Below, piece by piece: positions 17,214 through 28,600 of a DNA stretch of 64,000 nt. The notes below the pieces were generated by a model. The model did no database searches. It worked only from the letters and a program-made list of their open reading frames with translations, and was not told the origin of the DNA. Positions within the stretch are counted from its first letter, which is position 1. The number at the start of each line of letters is the position of its first letter. A program made the translations under genes and the position numbers. The DNA is from an uncultured Agathobacter sp. (GTDB lineage Bacteria; Bacillota; Clostridia; Lachnospirales; Lachnospiraceae), in the NCBI GenBank assembly GCA_934316545.1, contig CAKRDT010000005.1, positions 1 through 64,000 of the forward strand, read 5' to 3'.

Positions 17214-19426
17214 TATTTCTTTCTCCTTACCACAAAAATCACAATGCCACATACAATCAGAACGATCGGGATGATGATGGTAAGCAAAAGTCCAAGCAGG
17301 ATCGTATAGACTGCGGATACGGTCAGATTTCCGAGCGTATATTCCTTCTCCGGGATCACGCTTGCCGCAAGCTTAGTCTCACCGACCAATTTTGTTGTCA
17401 CATCATCAAAAAGCGTTGTATTGTTCGATGTCAGCTGGCTTGCATCATCGCTGAAAATATACGAGCTTCCGAATACAACCAGCTGGGTTGTATGATCATC
17501 GTCAACCATCTGTTCTACCGCCAGACCGATCGAGAACGGGCCCTGGTCATCGCCATCTTCCAATCCGTAATCGCTCATATCATTCGGATTGTTTTTAGAA
17601 ACCGACTGCTCCGTCGTATCAATCAGGGAAGTATAGGTCACCTTATGATCTTCACTGCTGCCATCCGATGCCTCTGCATTGCTGTCCTCAGCTTCTTCCT
17701 CGCTGCCATCATCCGCGTCTTCCGTACTGCTGTCCGGATAAGTAATGCCGAGTGTTGCCGGAACATAGACATAATTTCCACCGATATTTGAGGTGTAATC
17801 ACTGCTGTTTACATCCGGAAGAAGGTAGAATGGTCCACCCATCTTATAATAATGCTGCGCATCATTTTCAGAAATCACGCCCTTGGTAAACTCTACATTG
17901 TAAGCTTCAAGGATGGAATCAAAATTCGGCATATCGGTGTCCGTATAAGAACCAATGATAATTGCCTTACCTCCTGCTTTCAGATAATCAATGACTTTCT
18001 CGGCATCCGCCTCATTGAAATCCTTCTGCGGGGCATTAATGATAATTGCCGAAGCATCCTCCGGGATACTCTCCTCATTGAGAAGTTCCATGCTGGACAA
18101 CGACATATTTGCCTTTTCTACTGCCGACTGGAATTCGCTTCCGAGTGTACCCTCATCATGTCCCGTAATCTGATAGATTACCGGCAGATCATCCGATTCC
18201 ATCGTCACATATTCGATCGCTGAAGTAAGCTGTCCCTCTGCATCAAAGCCAACCAGATCATTTGTATAAGAATAGCTTGAGTAATCCATATTGGACTCAT
18301 AATGATAGATGTCATAATAATCGATGACCTTGGAACGTTTACCGCTCACTACAATCAAACTGTTCTGTGCCGGTGCCGTATCGGTATAATCCTGATAAAA
18401 ATACGGCTTTGTCGACGGATTGACATATTCCACCCGGATGTGCTTGGACAGATCCTCATAACGTTTGAGCACCTGATCGATCTGTGCATCCTTCTTCGCA
18501 TCGGATACCAAAGCATAGATTGTGACATCATCCGAAAGCTTCTTCATCGCCTTCTTGGTATCGCTCGTAATGGAATACAGCTTCGAGTAAGAACAATCAA
18601 TGGAGGTAACCTTTGTCGGCAATGCACCGACCACAAGATTGACAACCACGGTCAAAGCCATCGCTACCGCGATAAACGATACGGAAAAGACACCGGTCGA
18701 AAACGTCTTCTTACTGATGCTCCAGCGGCGCTTCTGGATCGACTGCACCGTCAGGAAATTTAAGATGGCGATCACCGACACATAATAAACGATCGCCGTA
18801 ATATCCAGCGTTCCGCCCGAAAACTTCTCAAACGGTGCATACAGATCAAATACATTCAATATCTTGGTCAGCACATTTCCGCTCGATGAAATCAGATTCG
18901 TGATACCATTCATCATATAGCTGACAAAAAGCACCGCAAACGAAAGAACCGCTGCGATCACCTGGCTCTCGGTCAATGCGGAAATAAACATACCGACCGC
19001 AATACACGCGCAGCCATACAGCCAGAATGCAAGAAGCGAAAGATAACTCTCCCCCATCGGCACGGTTCCGAATGCGCGAAGGATCAGCGGAGTTACTGCA
19101 AATACGGCTATATCAATTGTAAATACGGCTACCATCGCAAGATATTTGCCAAGTACCACTTTACCGATGGACACCGGCGCAGTCAGCGTCAGCTGATCCG
19201 TCTTGTTCTTGCGGTCCTCCGCGAAGCTTCGCATCGTAAGGATTGGTACTGCGATCAGCAGAATAAATGTGATCGCACTCAGGCTATAATCGATATACGG
19301 GTATCCCTGCATCAGATTATACACATAAAAATATAATCCATAGATTGCCAAAAGCGCCGCAACAAAAAGCCATCCGATCACGCTCTGGAAGTAAGCCTTA
19401 AACTCTCTTTTAAATATTGCAAACAT
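17213..19426 (-). CDS. Fused ABC-2 permease and GldG-like protein
   Basis: The 737-residue protein joins two modules. Residues 1-235 are an ABC-2 type permease with about six helices (GldF-like). After a seventh helix near 245-270, residues about 280-690 form an extracytoplasmic GldG/ABC-type auxiliary domain (segments YALVSDAKKDAQIDQVLKRY and VIYQITGHDEGTLGSEFQ). A final helix (about 700-730) with a basic tail ends it. An acidic, low-complexity insertion (about residues 565-595) interrupts the outer domain. In Bacteroidetes the two parts are separate proteins. It overlaps the ATPase gene by one base (TAATG). The exported substrate is unknown. Confidence 0.85.
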   Translation of the reverse strand: MFAIFKREFKAYFQSVIGWLFVAALLAIYGLYFYVYNLMQGYPYIDYSLSAITFILLIAVPILTMRSFAEDRKNKTDQLTLTAPVSIGKVVLGKYLAMVAVFTIDIAVFAVTPLILRAFGTVPMGESYLSLLAFWLYGCACIAVGMFISALTESQVIAAVLSFAVLFVSYMMNGITNLISSSGNVLTKILNVFDLYAPFEKFSGGTLDITAIVYYVSVIAILNFLTVQSIQKRRWSISKKTFSTGVFSVSFIAVAMALTVVVNLVVGALPTKVTSIDCSYSKLYSITSDTKKAMKKLSDDVTIYALVSDAKKDAQIDQVLKRYEDLSKHIRVEYVNPSTKPYFYQDYTDTAPAQNSLIVVSGKRSKVIDYYDIYHYESNMDYSSYSYTNDLVGFDAEGQLTSAIEYVTMESDDLPVIYQITGHDEGTLGSEFQSAVEKANMSLSSMELLNEESIPEDASAIIINAPQKDFNEADAEKVIDYLKAGGKAIIIGSYTDTDMPNFDSILEAYNVEFTKGVISENDAQHYYKMGGPFYLLPDVNSSDYTSNIGGNYVYVPATLGITYPDSSTEDADDGSEEEAEDSNAEASDGSSEDHKVTYTSLIDTTEQSVSKNNPNDMSDYGLEDGDDQGPFSIGLAVEQMVDDDHTTQLVVFGSSYIFSDDASQLTSNNTTLFDDVTTKLVGETKLAASVIPEKEYTLGNLTVSAVYTILLGLLLTIIIPIVLIVCGIVIFVVRRKK

Positions 19427-20361
19427 TACTGATTGTCTCCTTCCTGCGTAATCTGAAGGAATACATCCTCCAGTGATCTGGTCACGGTATGCATCTCAAG
19501 TACCGGAATGTGATTCTCTGCCATCTGGCGGAACACATCTTCTCTTGCATCCACACCGGTTTTCGCACGGACAAGGATTCTGCCCTCCTGCGCATCCTGA
19601 ATCTGTGCATGTTCCACATACTCCATCTCATCCAAAAGCGATTGGGCCTGATCCGCCCCGCTTTTTACAATCAGTTCGATCTCCTGTGCTCCCGACATCT
19701 GATCCAGCAGATTCTCCGTAGAATCACTTGCAACCAGCTTGCCTTTGGAAATGATAAAAACATGATCACAGACCGCACTGATCTCCGTCAGGATGTGCGA
19801 ACTTAAAATCACCGTATGCTTTTCGCCCAGTTTTTTGATCAGATCACGAATCTCAATGATCTGCTTCGGATCAAGTCCGACCGTCGGCTCATCGAGGATA
19901 ATGATCTCCGGATAACCGAGGATCGCCTGTGCAAAGCCGACTCTCTGACGATAACCTTTCGACAGGTTGCGGATCATACGATTTTTGACATCGAGAATTC
20001 CGGTCGTCTCCATTGCCTCTTCCACATAACGCTTACGCAGACTCTTTTGCAGCTTCTTTAACTCTGCGACGAAATTCAGATACTCCAGTACCGTCATATC
20101 CGTGTACAAAGGCGGAATCTCCGGAAGATAGCCGACACACTTCTTTGCCTCTTCCGGCTCCTTAAAAATGTCGTGTCCGTTGATCGTCACCGTTCCGCTC
20201 GTTGCCCCGAGATATCCGGTAATCATATTCATTGTTGTAGATTTTCCGGCACCATTCGGTCCGAGGAATCCGTAAATCCTGCCCGGTTCCACCGTAAGTG
20301 ACAAATGATCTACCGCTACGTGCTCACCGTATTTCTTCACAAGGTTGTCAATCTCAATCAA
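19426..20361 (-). CDS. ABC transporter ATP-binding protein (GldA-like)
   Basis: A 311-residue ABC ATPase, first gene of the exporter operon. Walker A GPNGAGKST is near residue 35, the signature reads LSKGYRQRVG, and Walker B is IIILDEPTVGLDP followed by the H-loop in ILSSH. A C-terminal regulatory extension of about 90 residues is typical of the CcmA/GldA subgroup that pairs with ABC-2 permeases. The start is a TTG at 20361 with a strong AAGGAGG eight bases upstream. The next two genes follow with one-base overlaps, so the three probably assemble into one exporter. Confidence 0.92.
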   Translation of the reverse strand: MIEIDNLVKKYGEHVAVDHLSLTVEPGRIYGFLGPNGAGKSTTMNMITGYLGATSGTVTINGHDIFKEPEEAKKCVGYLPEIPPLYTDMTVLEYLNFVAELKKLQKSLRKRYVEEAMETTGILDVKNRMIRNLSKGYRQRVGFAQAILGYPEIIILDEPTVGLDPKQIIEIRDLIKKLGEKHTVILSSHILTEISAVCDHVFIISKGKLVASDSTENLLDQMSGAQEIELIVKSGADQAQSLLDEMEYVEHAQIQDAQEGRILVRAKTGVDAREDVFRQMAENHIPVLEMHTVTRSLEDVFLQITQEGDNQ

Positions 20362-20542
20362 TGTGAAAACCTCCTTTTTTTATTCGTATTACTAAGCGTT
20401 TCCAAACTCCTGCGGCGGCTCTGTCGGCTCCGCAGTCAGAGTTTTACAATCGCCTAATTCGTGTTACACTCCATACGTTATAGTCTATGCATATCTCATG
20501 TGTAAATTATGGTGAAAATGTGTTAATTTTGTGAACATTGTC
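20362..20542. other. Upstream region of ABC exporter operon
   Basis: About 180 bases without a gene. Positions 20395-20456 contain a GC-rich imperfect inverted repeat (AAACTCCTGCGGCGG facing CCGCAGTCAGAGTTT) ending in CAATCGCCTA, which partly resembles the sequence at 95-125. No clear -35/-10 pair was identified for the operon. Confidence 0.3.
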
Positions 20543-20772
20543 ATGAGGAGGGGCCCACCGCAGGTGGGAGGAGTCCTGATGACCACCCATGAGGAGGGGC
20601 CCACCGCAGGTGGGAGGAGTCCTGATGACCACCCATGAGGAGGGGCCCACCGCAGGTGGGAGGAGTCCTGATGACCACCCATGAGGAGGGGCTCACCGCA
20701 GGTGGGAGGAGTCCTGATGACCACCCATGAGGAGGGGCTCACCGCAGGTGGGAGGAGTCCTGATGACCACCC
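20543..20772. repeat. 46-bp tandem repeat, five copies
   Basis: Five consecutive 46-bp units start at 20543, 20589, 20635, 20681 and 20727. Units are identical except that GGGCCCACC becomes GGGCTCACC in the last two. Each unit contains CCCACC-GCA-GGTGGG, a compact hairpin, in the first three copies perfect. Because 46 is not a multiple of three the long minus-strand reading frame across it is not a gene. Confidence 0.97.
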
Positions 20773-20795
20773 ATAGGAAGGAATTTCCTTCCTAT
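20773..20795. repeat. ATAGGAA palindrome, copy 4
   Basis: Perfect palindrome ATAGGAAGGAA-T-TTCCTTCCTAT between the 46-bp repeats and the purA terminator. It is a variant of the ATAGGAA elements at 1632, 2345 and 43506, again directly after a terminator T-run on the minus strand. Confidence 0.8.
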
Positions 20796-20798
20796 GAA

Positions 20799-20837
20799 TC
20801 AAAAAACTCCCTCACTGCATTCGCAGTGAAGGAGTCC
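20799..20837 (-). terminator. purA terminator
   Basis: Minus-strand hairpin ACTCCTTCACTGC-GAAT-GCAGTGAGGGAGT followed by six T residues, about 12 bases after the purA stop codon. Confidence 0.9.
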
Positions 20838-20847
20838 TTCAGTCACT

Positions 20848-22140
20848 TTATTTGGATAATGGAGACTCACGATAGATGATATCATCTCGTCCCGGTCCGT
20901 TGGATACCATGGTGATCGGATATCCAATCTCATTCTCGATAAATTCAACATACTTGCGGCAGTTCTCCGGAAGATCCTCGTACTTCTTGATTCCGCGGAT
21001 ATCACATTTCCAGCCCGGTAATGTCTTAAGTACCGGCTTTGCCTTCTCTAACTGGCAGGTAACAGGGAAGTCGGTTGTAACCTCTCCGTCGATATCATAA
21101 CCAACACATACCGGAATCTCATCGAGATAGCCAAGTACATCAAGAACCGTGAATGCCACATCTGTTGTACCCTGCATACGGCATCCGTACTTGCTGGCAA
21201 CACAGTCGAACCATCCCATTCTTCTCGGACGTCCTGTTGTTGCGCCGAACTCTCCACCGTCTCCACCGCGGCGGCGAAGCTCATCTGCCTCATCTCCGAA
21301 GATCTCGCTGACGAATGCGCCGGCACCTACTGCAGAAGAATATGCCTTACATACGGTAACGATCTGCTTGATCTCATATGGTGGAAGTCCTGCTCCGATT
21401 GCACCGTAAGCGGCCAATGTGGATGAGGATGTAACCATAGGATAGATTCCGTGATCCGGATCCTTTAATGTTCCAAGCTGTCCCTCAAGAAGGATTGTCT
21501 TGCCTTCCTTAAGTGCCTTATCAAGATATAAAGATACATCGCATACGTATGGCGCGATCATATCGCGGTACTCATGTAATGTATTTAATAACTCGTCTGT
21601 GTCGATGAGCGGCTTGTGATACAGGTGCTCAAGAATTACATTCTTCTGCTCAGCCACACGGACAACCTTCTCTTTTAACAGATCCTCGTCGAACAACTCA
21701 CTGACCTGAAAACCAATCTTTGCATATTTATCGGAATAAAAAGGAGCAATACCAGACTTTGTGGAACCGAATGACTTGCCGCCAAGACGTTCCTCCTCGT
21801 ACTGGTCAAACAAAATATGATAAGGCATTACAATCTGTGCACGATTCGATACAAGAATCTTTGGCATTGGCACATCTCTGTCGGTGATCGACTTAATCTC
21901 ATTGAACAATACCGGAATATTTAAAGCCACACCGTTACCGATAATGCTGGTTGTGTGATTGTAAAATACTCCTGACGGAAGGGTATGTAATGCAAATTTA
22001 CCATAATCGTTTACGATCGTGTGTCCGGCATTTGCACCTCCCTGAAAACGTACAATGATGTCGGCCTGCTTTGCCAGCATGTCTGTAATCTTGCCTTTAC
22101 CTTCGTCGCCCCAGTTAGCGCCAACAACTGCTTTAACCAT
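20848..22140 (-). CDS. purA: Adenylosuccinate synthetase
   Basis: PurA joins IMP and aspartate with GTP to form adenylosuccinate, the first committed step to AMP. The 430-residue length is normal. Diagnostic segments are GANWGDEGKGKITD (P-loop region with the catalytic Asp and Lys), GGANAGHTIV, GNGVALN, and the GTP-binding/aspartate loop TTGRPRRMGWFD. The ATG at 22140 has an AGGAGGAATTGAG ribosome site. A promoter lies 95-120 bases upstream with a hairpin in the leader. It ends in a strong terminator. Confidence 0.97.
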   Translation of the reverse strand: MVKAVVGANWGDEGKGKITDMLAKQADIIVRFQGGANAGHTIVNDYGKFALHTLPSGVFYNHTTSIIGNGVALNIPVLFNEIKSITDRDVPMPKILVSNRAQIVMPYHILFDQYEEERLGGKSFGSTKSGIAPFYSDKYAKIGFQVSELFDEDLLKEKVVRVAEQKNVILEHLYHKPLIDTDELLNTLHEYRDMIAPYVCDVSLYLDKALKEGKTILLEGQLGTLKDPDHGIYPMVTSSSTLAAYGAIGAGLPPYEIKQIVTVCKAYSSAVGAGAFVSEIFGDEADELRRRGGDGGEFGATTGRPRRMGWFDCVASKYGCRMQGTTDVAFTVLDVLGYLDEIPVCVGYDIDGEVTTDFPVTCQLEKAKPVLKTLPGWKCDIRGIKKYEDLPENCRKYVEFIENEIGYPITMVSNGPGRDDIIYRESPLSK

Positions 22141-22192
22141 CTTCTCAATTCCTCCTGTTTATGTCTGCTGATATCCTGCGTGATTACGCAAC

Positions 22193-22227
22193 AAAACGGA
22201 CGGGCCGTAAAAACCCATCCGTTTTTA
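22193..22227 (-). promoter_or_regulatory. Hairpin in purA leader
   Basis: The minus-strand leader starts with AAACGGATGGG-TTTTTACGG-CCCGTCCGTTT followed by TGTTG. It lies between the promoter and the purA start, so it is transcribed with purA. It could be a weak attenuator or a terminator for degV read-through. It matches no purine riboswitch that I recognise. Confidence 0.45.
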
Positions 22228-22234
22228 CTTTCTG

Positions 22235-22263
22235 ATTATAATGGATTCTTCCTAAGATGTAAA
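22235..22263 (-). promoter_or_regulatory. purA promoter
   Basis: Minus-strand TTTACA (22263-22258), 17-base spacer, TATAAT (22240-22235). Confidence 0.7.
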
Positions 22264-22314
22264 CTCATTATTAAAAATATCTATCATTATTATCACAGTT
22301 ATAAGTAAAAATCC

Positions 22315-23178
22315 CTACTCAATCGCTTTCGAGCATGCAATCGCAAGTGCTCCCGGTCCAATATGACAGGACACGGAAAGTGAAAGCGGATTGAGTACTA
22401 TTTCATTGTTCGGGAATGCTTCCTGCACTTCCTTCTTGAATGCTTCCGCAGCTTCAAGATCATAAGTATATGCCATCTCCAGATGCATCTTTTTGCCTTC
22501 CGGATCATGGAAACGCTTCTCAAAATCGTTCTTCATCGACTCGATCATAATAGACTTTGCCTGCTTTAAGGTACGCGCCTTGGCAAAAGCGTCCAGCTTC
22601 TCTCCCTGGATCTGAAGCACCGGCTTTAATTTGAGCAACGTTCCAAGTGCTGCTGCCGCCGGAGTGATGCGACCACCTTTTTTCAAATACTCTAATGTAT
22701 CAACCATGATATAGATCGAAGATTCGAACTTCACTCTCTCTAAGATTTCTTTGATCTCGGCTGCACTTTTCCCCTGATCCGCAAGCATCTTCGCATCGAG
22801 CACCGACTGGCGCATCGTAACGGAAATTCTCTGGTTATTGACAACCTGAACCTTGCCGTCATAATCCTGGGAAAGCATGATGGCTGTCTCGCAGGAACTG
22901 CTCAGCCCGGACGACATCGGAATATAAACGATTTCATCATAGTTCTGTAACAATTGATCCCATTTGTCCGTGACATCACCGACAAGCGGCATCGATGTCT
23001 TGATTTCTCCACCCTCTGTCAGTTTCTGATAAAACTGCTCCTGCGTCAGATCAATTTCTTCGTATAACATCTCTCCGTTAATATAAAAAGGCATCGGAAG
23101 TACAACAACGCCGTATGTGGCAGCCTGCGCCTGCGTAATTCCGCTGTTGCTGTCTGTCATAATCACTACTTTGCTCAT
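22315..23178 (-). CDS. DegV family fatty-acid-binding protein
   Basis: DegV/FakB-type proteins bind a fatty acid that the FakA kinase phosphorylates. This 287-residue protein opens with MSKVVIMTDSNSGIT, the DegV start motif that holds the ligand-binding Ser. It continues with PMPFYINGEMLYEE and the SSGLSSSCETA loop, and ends with GPGALAIACSKA. I chose the ATG at 23178 (GAGGGATAAA upstream). The frame extends to 23286, but the extra residues do not resemble the family. No fakA is nearby in the window. Confidence 0.92.
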   Translation of the reverse strand: MSKVVIMTDSNSGITQAQAATYGVVVLPMPFYINGEMLYEEIDLTQEQFYQKLTEGGEIKTSMPLVGDVTDKWDQLLQNYDEIVYIPMSSGLSSSCETAIMLSQDYDGKVQVVNNQRISVTMRQSVLDAKMLADQGKSAAEIKEILERVKFESSIYIMVDTLEYLKKGGRITPAAAALGTLLKLKPVLQIQGEKLDAFAKARTLKQAKSIMIESMKNDFEKRFHDPEGKKMHLEMAYTYDLEAAEAFKKEVQEAFPNNEIVLNPLSLSVSCHIGPGALAIACSKAIE

Positions 23179-23269
23179 TTTATCCCTCACTTTTGTTATG
23201 TTATTCCATCTTAGAACCGCACCGAAAAGTACGGCACATGGCATAGTATAACATAGGTAAAAACAAAAG

Positions 23270-23293
23270 AAAAGCCTTGAAATCAAGGCTTTT
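23270..23293 (-). terminator. Terminator downstream of groEL
   Basis: Minus-strand AAAAGCCTTGA-TT-TCAAGGCTTTT followed by CTTTTGTTTTT. It lies after the palindromic element and about 200 bases after the groEL stop, before degV. Confidence 0.75.
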
Positions 23294-23326
23294 CATGTCT
23301 ATTTGACGTAGTTTTAAATACTATAT

Positions 23327-23491
23327 AACAGTTTGGCCGCACATATTATTCGCAAAACGCATCTTCGATGCTTTTCCGTTGCTTCGCAACTATTTTTGCT
23401 CATAATTGTGCGTCCACCTCATGAATATTCACTCACTCAAAAATATGCAAGCATATTTTGTGTGTTCATGAATATTCATGGCTAAACTGTT
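23327..23491. repeat. Palindromic element abutting groEL (MITE-like)
   Basis: A 165-bp element with 12-bp terminal inverted repeats (AACAGTTTGGCC and GGCTAAACTGTT, one mismatch). It contains inner hairpins ATATGCAAGCATAT, GTTGCTTCGCAAC, GCATCTTCGATGC and paired ATGAATATTCA blocks. It ends three bases from the groEL stop codon. The AACWGTT ends and the ATGC-AA-GCAT hairpin are shared with the element at 9188-9329. Confidence 0.8.
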
Positions 23492-23494
23492 GGT

Positions 23495-25138
<1,644 letters not shown>

Positions 25139-25228
25139 CTATATTTTTCTAAATGATGCTTTCATCATTCACCTATCCGACTTCTATTGTGCGGACACAT
25201 CTCAATTTTTCCGCACACCGATCCTATG

Positions 25229-25513
25229 TTACTCTACGACTGCAAGAATATCGTTCTGTCTTACGATAATGTACTCTTCGCCTTCAAGCTTTACTTCTGT
25301 TCCTGCATATTTGGAGTAGATCACCTTCTGTCCTTCTTTTACCTGCATAACCACTTCTTTACCGTCAACCATTCCGCCAGGTCCTACTGCGATAACCTCA
25401 GCTTCCTGTGGCTTCTCCTGTGCCGTGCCGGTAAGAATGATTCCGGACTTGGTAGTCTCTTCTGCTTCTAACTGTTTTAATACAACTCTGTCTGTTAATG
25501 GCATTAATTTCAT
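25229..25513 (-). CDS. groES: 10-kDa co-chaperonin GroES
   Basis: GroES caps the GroEL chamber. The 94-residue protein has the family start KLMPLTDRVVLK and the mobile-loop region EAEETTKSGIILTGTAQEKPQ. I chose the ATG at 25513 (AAGGAGG ten bases upstream) because the open frame to 25549 runs into the CIRCE operator. It is the first gene of the groESL operon. Confidence 0.97.
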   Translation of the reverse strand: MKLMPLTDRVVLKQLEAEETTKSGIILTGTAQEKPQEAEVIAVGPGGMVDGKEVVMQVKEGQKVIYSKYAGTEVKLEGEEYIIVRQNDILAVVE

Positions 25514-25538
25514 TGTTAAATAGCCTCCTTCTGCTTTA

Positions 25539-25565
25539 CTAGCACTCATTTAGTTCGAGTGCTAA
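25539..25565 (-). promoter_or_regulatory. CIRCE operator (HrcA site)
   Basis: Inverted repeat TTAGCACTC-N9-GAGTGCTAG on the minus strand, differing from the CIRCE consensus only at the last base. It lies between the groES promoter and start codon. HrcA is known to repress groESL through this site; hrcA itself is not in the window. Confidence 0.97.
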
Positions 25566-25579
25566 TTCGTTCTGTAAAT

Positions 25580-25617
25580 AAAATATCACTGTTGATTTTC
25601 AATGTCAACAGTGATAT
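25580..25617 (-). promoter_or_regulatory. groESL promoter inside a hairpin
   Basis: Minus-strand TTGACA (25608-25603), 17-base spacer, TATTTT (25585-25580), just upstream of CIRCE. The same bases form a perfect 12-bp inverted repeat TATCACTGTTGA / TCAACAGTGATA (25584-25616). The hairpin may serve as a terminator for transcription coming from neighbouring DNA. Confidence 0.75.
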
Positions 25618-25652
25618 CTAAACTTTATATTTTTTTTATATGTTTGCCCGGA

Positions 25653-28600
25653 CTAGTCGAGAAGGAACAAAGCCTGCGTCTGCATATTGAGTTTTGTGTA
25701 TCCGGTTTCCTTGATCTTATTATTTTTGATCTCAAAGGTAATGTTACGCCTTGCATTGGTATGTACATTGCCATCCTTGTCCTTCCAGTTCTCACTTAAG
25801 TATGCTTTCGGATAATAGAAATAATACTCATCCATCGAGTTGATATTGTCGGTAATATAATCTCCCTGCGCATTCTTCTCGTCCGCATATACCCAGTTTC
25901 TGGATTCATTGGTCGTCAGCGTATCCACCTTATCGTCCTCATTGACATGATAGATCGTTGTAACATAATGTTTCTCCCCGCTGTTCCCATCCGTATAGTA
26001 AATAGAAAAACGGAGTCTTGTCGAGATGGCATTTAGTTCAACCGGACTAAACCATACCTTTACCATATCGAAATCCGCATCGCTTCCGGCACCCTCATTG
26101 GCAGTATCCGCAGCTTTTTGCGATAATATTTCCGTTGTATCTCCATCATATTCCTGATTGTAAGTCATCGTATACGACAAATTCTTTGTATCCGTAATCT
26201 CTGCTTCCGGATTTAATACTTCAACGATCGGCGGCTCATACGAAACACGATAGGCTCCAATAATTGTATTGATAAAAAGCTTTGCCTCCATATCACTTTC
26301 TACCTTCGAATGACCCACACCGGAATAAAAGATATTTGCCTTGCTGTAAATATAATAGTTGTTTGCGGTATCATTCGGGGATACCCCATAAACATCTGAT
26401 TTTCCCTCACCACAGACTTTGCCGGCATCCGCCAGACAATACCATACCGTTACTTCCGGATCTTCCATATTAAGCTGATAGTACTGCCCATGCGTTTTGG
26501 CAACTTCTAATTTGGAATCATCGAAAACATTCTCATTCTTATTGTTCGTCGTCCATGTACCAATCTTATAAGGGTACTGTGTGATCTGACCCTCGTTCGT
26601 CTTAGTAACAAGAGTCGTCTCGTCATTCAGATTGTTGAATCCGCTATTTGTTGTCTGCCAGTTAACGTTGCATACCGCATCGCCTTTGGCATCCTTGATC
26701 AGATACTGATATGGCATTTTCCAATTTCTAATTACCTCCCAATCATCAGGTTTCTTTCCCTGCGGCCATTTGTCGTTGTTTTGCCATTTGTCGTCTCTTC
26801 CCCAGTCTTCCTTTGTCCACTTCTGCTTGTCAAATGCCAGGCGCTTGATCTCATAATAGGTAAAACCATGAATTTCATCCAAGGATTTTCCATTGACATC
26901 GGTTACGGTATCATATTTGTTATCGCCCTGCTCATCCTTCTGTTTTTCCTGATATCGAATGATTTTGTTTCTCTCCGCAGCACTCAACTGATTGCTGACA
27001 GCTTTATAACGGTTCATTCCCATCAGGTCACGAAGCAGCGCATTCGCGCTGTATCCATAAGGATTTCTCAAATTAGCCTGCACTTTCACATTGTTCATCG
27101 AAGTGAGATCGTGCGCAAAAAGAATACTCTTTCCCTTCGCAGCAAAATACTTGATGAAATCCACCGCACCATTTTCGTTCGACAGATCCTCGCCGCCATA
27201 ACAGTCTCCAAATCCAATGATAAGCATATTGTATTTATCATACAACTGAGTCTTGATACTATCCGGGTACGCAGAAGGATTCTGCTCCCCATCGCCGCCT
27301 ATGTTCACATCTTTCGATTCATCAAATGAAAAACGGTTACCGTTCTTAAAATACTCCATAAACCTACTACAGGTTATGGTATCCACCGATATCTCATAAT
27401 CATTCAGATTCTTATAATATTTCGTAAAAAGAGGATCCGTACTCAGATTGAGTTTTCCGTTATAATCCCCATCTTTTGGCATAATCTGCAGTACGTTAAT
27501 CTGTTTTTTGGATCCGGTCCGATTCTTTGCCGCCGAGCAGCCGGTCTTCGTAAACCGGATCTGCTGATTATCCGTCCGGTATACTTCGATTTTCCACTGG
27601 ATCAGACCTACATACAATTTTGAGATTTTAATGGTTCTTTGTTGTTCGACACCGGAAGCTGTGGCAGTCTTTGCATGATAAAAAATTTCATCACGCTCAA
27701 ACTTTCCGTCACCGTTCTGGTCAATATAGATCCGATACTTATATTTATGATCAGGATCTTCATCCTTTACCGCAAACTTAAATGTAAGCAGACTTCTTCC
27801 ATTCGTATCTGTGTTCAGATAATCTGCATCCGGAATCGTACTGCTGCTCTTCGATTCCGTCTTTCCGTTGTAAAGCTCCGGCAGCTCTTTCCATTCCACT
27901 TCTGCTTGTGAGCATCGTAACGCTTTCTCAATGGCAGCACGGTCCACCGACCGATACAAGGACGAACCGGCTTCCTTCTCTTCCCTGATAAAAGCACTGA
28001 TATTGCTATACTGGTCAATCCGCAGCTTATTATTCGCATACAGATACCGTTCTGCAACAATCGGATATCCCGCATCCAGATATTTACTCAACTCGTCTTT
28101 CTTGATTTTTGTAATATCATTTCCCGGGAAACGGATAACCGGAAAATCTTCATCCTGCGTAGCAGAAGCTCTGCCCAACCACAAAAACTTCACGGAATGA
28201 TTACTTCTGTAATTCCATTCCCATTCATCATACAATGCCGACTTGGCTACATCCCCCGTGTGGAAATAAACCTTGCCGTTCATCGAAGAATCATTCCATT
28301 TCGTAAACTGTCCCGATACATCTTTATTGTCCGTCGGATCTTTCAATGTCTGTTGTTCTTTGTTATAAGCCCCATCATCCAGTCCCATATAGATCAGATC
28401 ATAGGTACTGTTCAGATCCTGCGCTGTACCGATAAATTCCGCAGTCGTCATGTGGGTAATATTCACCTTACCCTCCAGATTCGGCACCATCATATAAATA
28501 TAATTCTTTGTCAGCGAATAACCATTTTTACTGTCGTAACAAGGTTCAATATCTAAGACGTTCAAATCTCCCTCGATCTTATTGGTATTGTTTCTCTGTC

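Noticed and set aside
20485-20802. Minus-strand 105-residue frame with repeated WSSGLLPPA wording
   Set aside because: It arises from the 46-bp tandem repeat, has no ribosome site and crosses the ATAGGAA palindrome.
22141-22314. Purine or PRPP riboswitch before purA
   Set aside because: Only a simple hairpin is present and no aptamer consensus was recognised.
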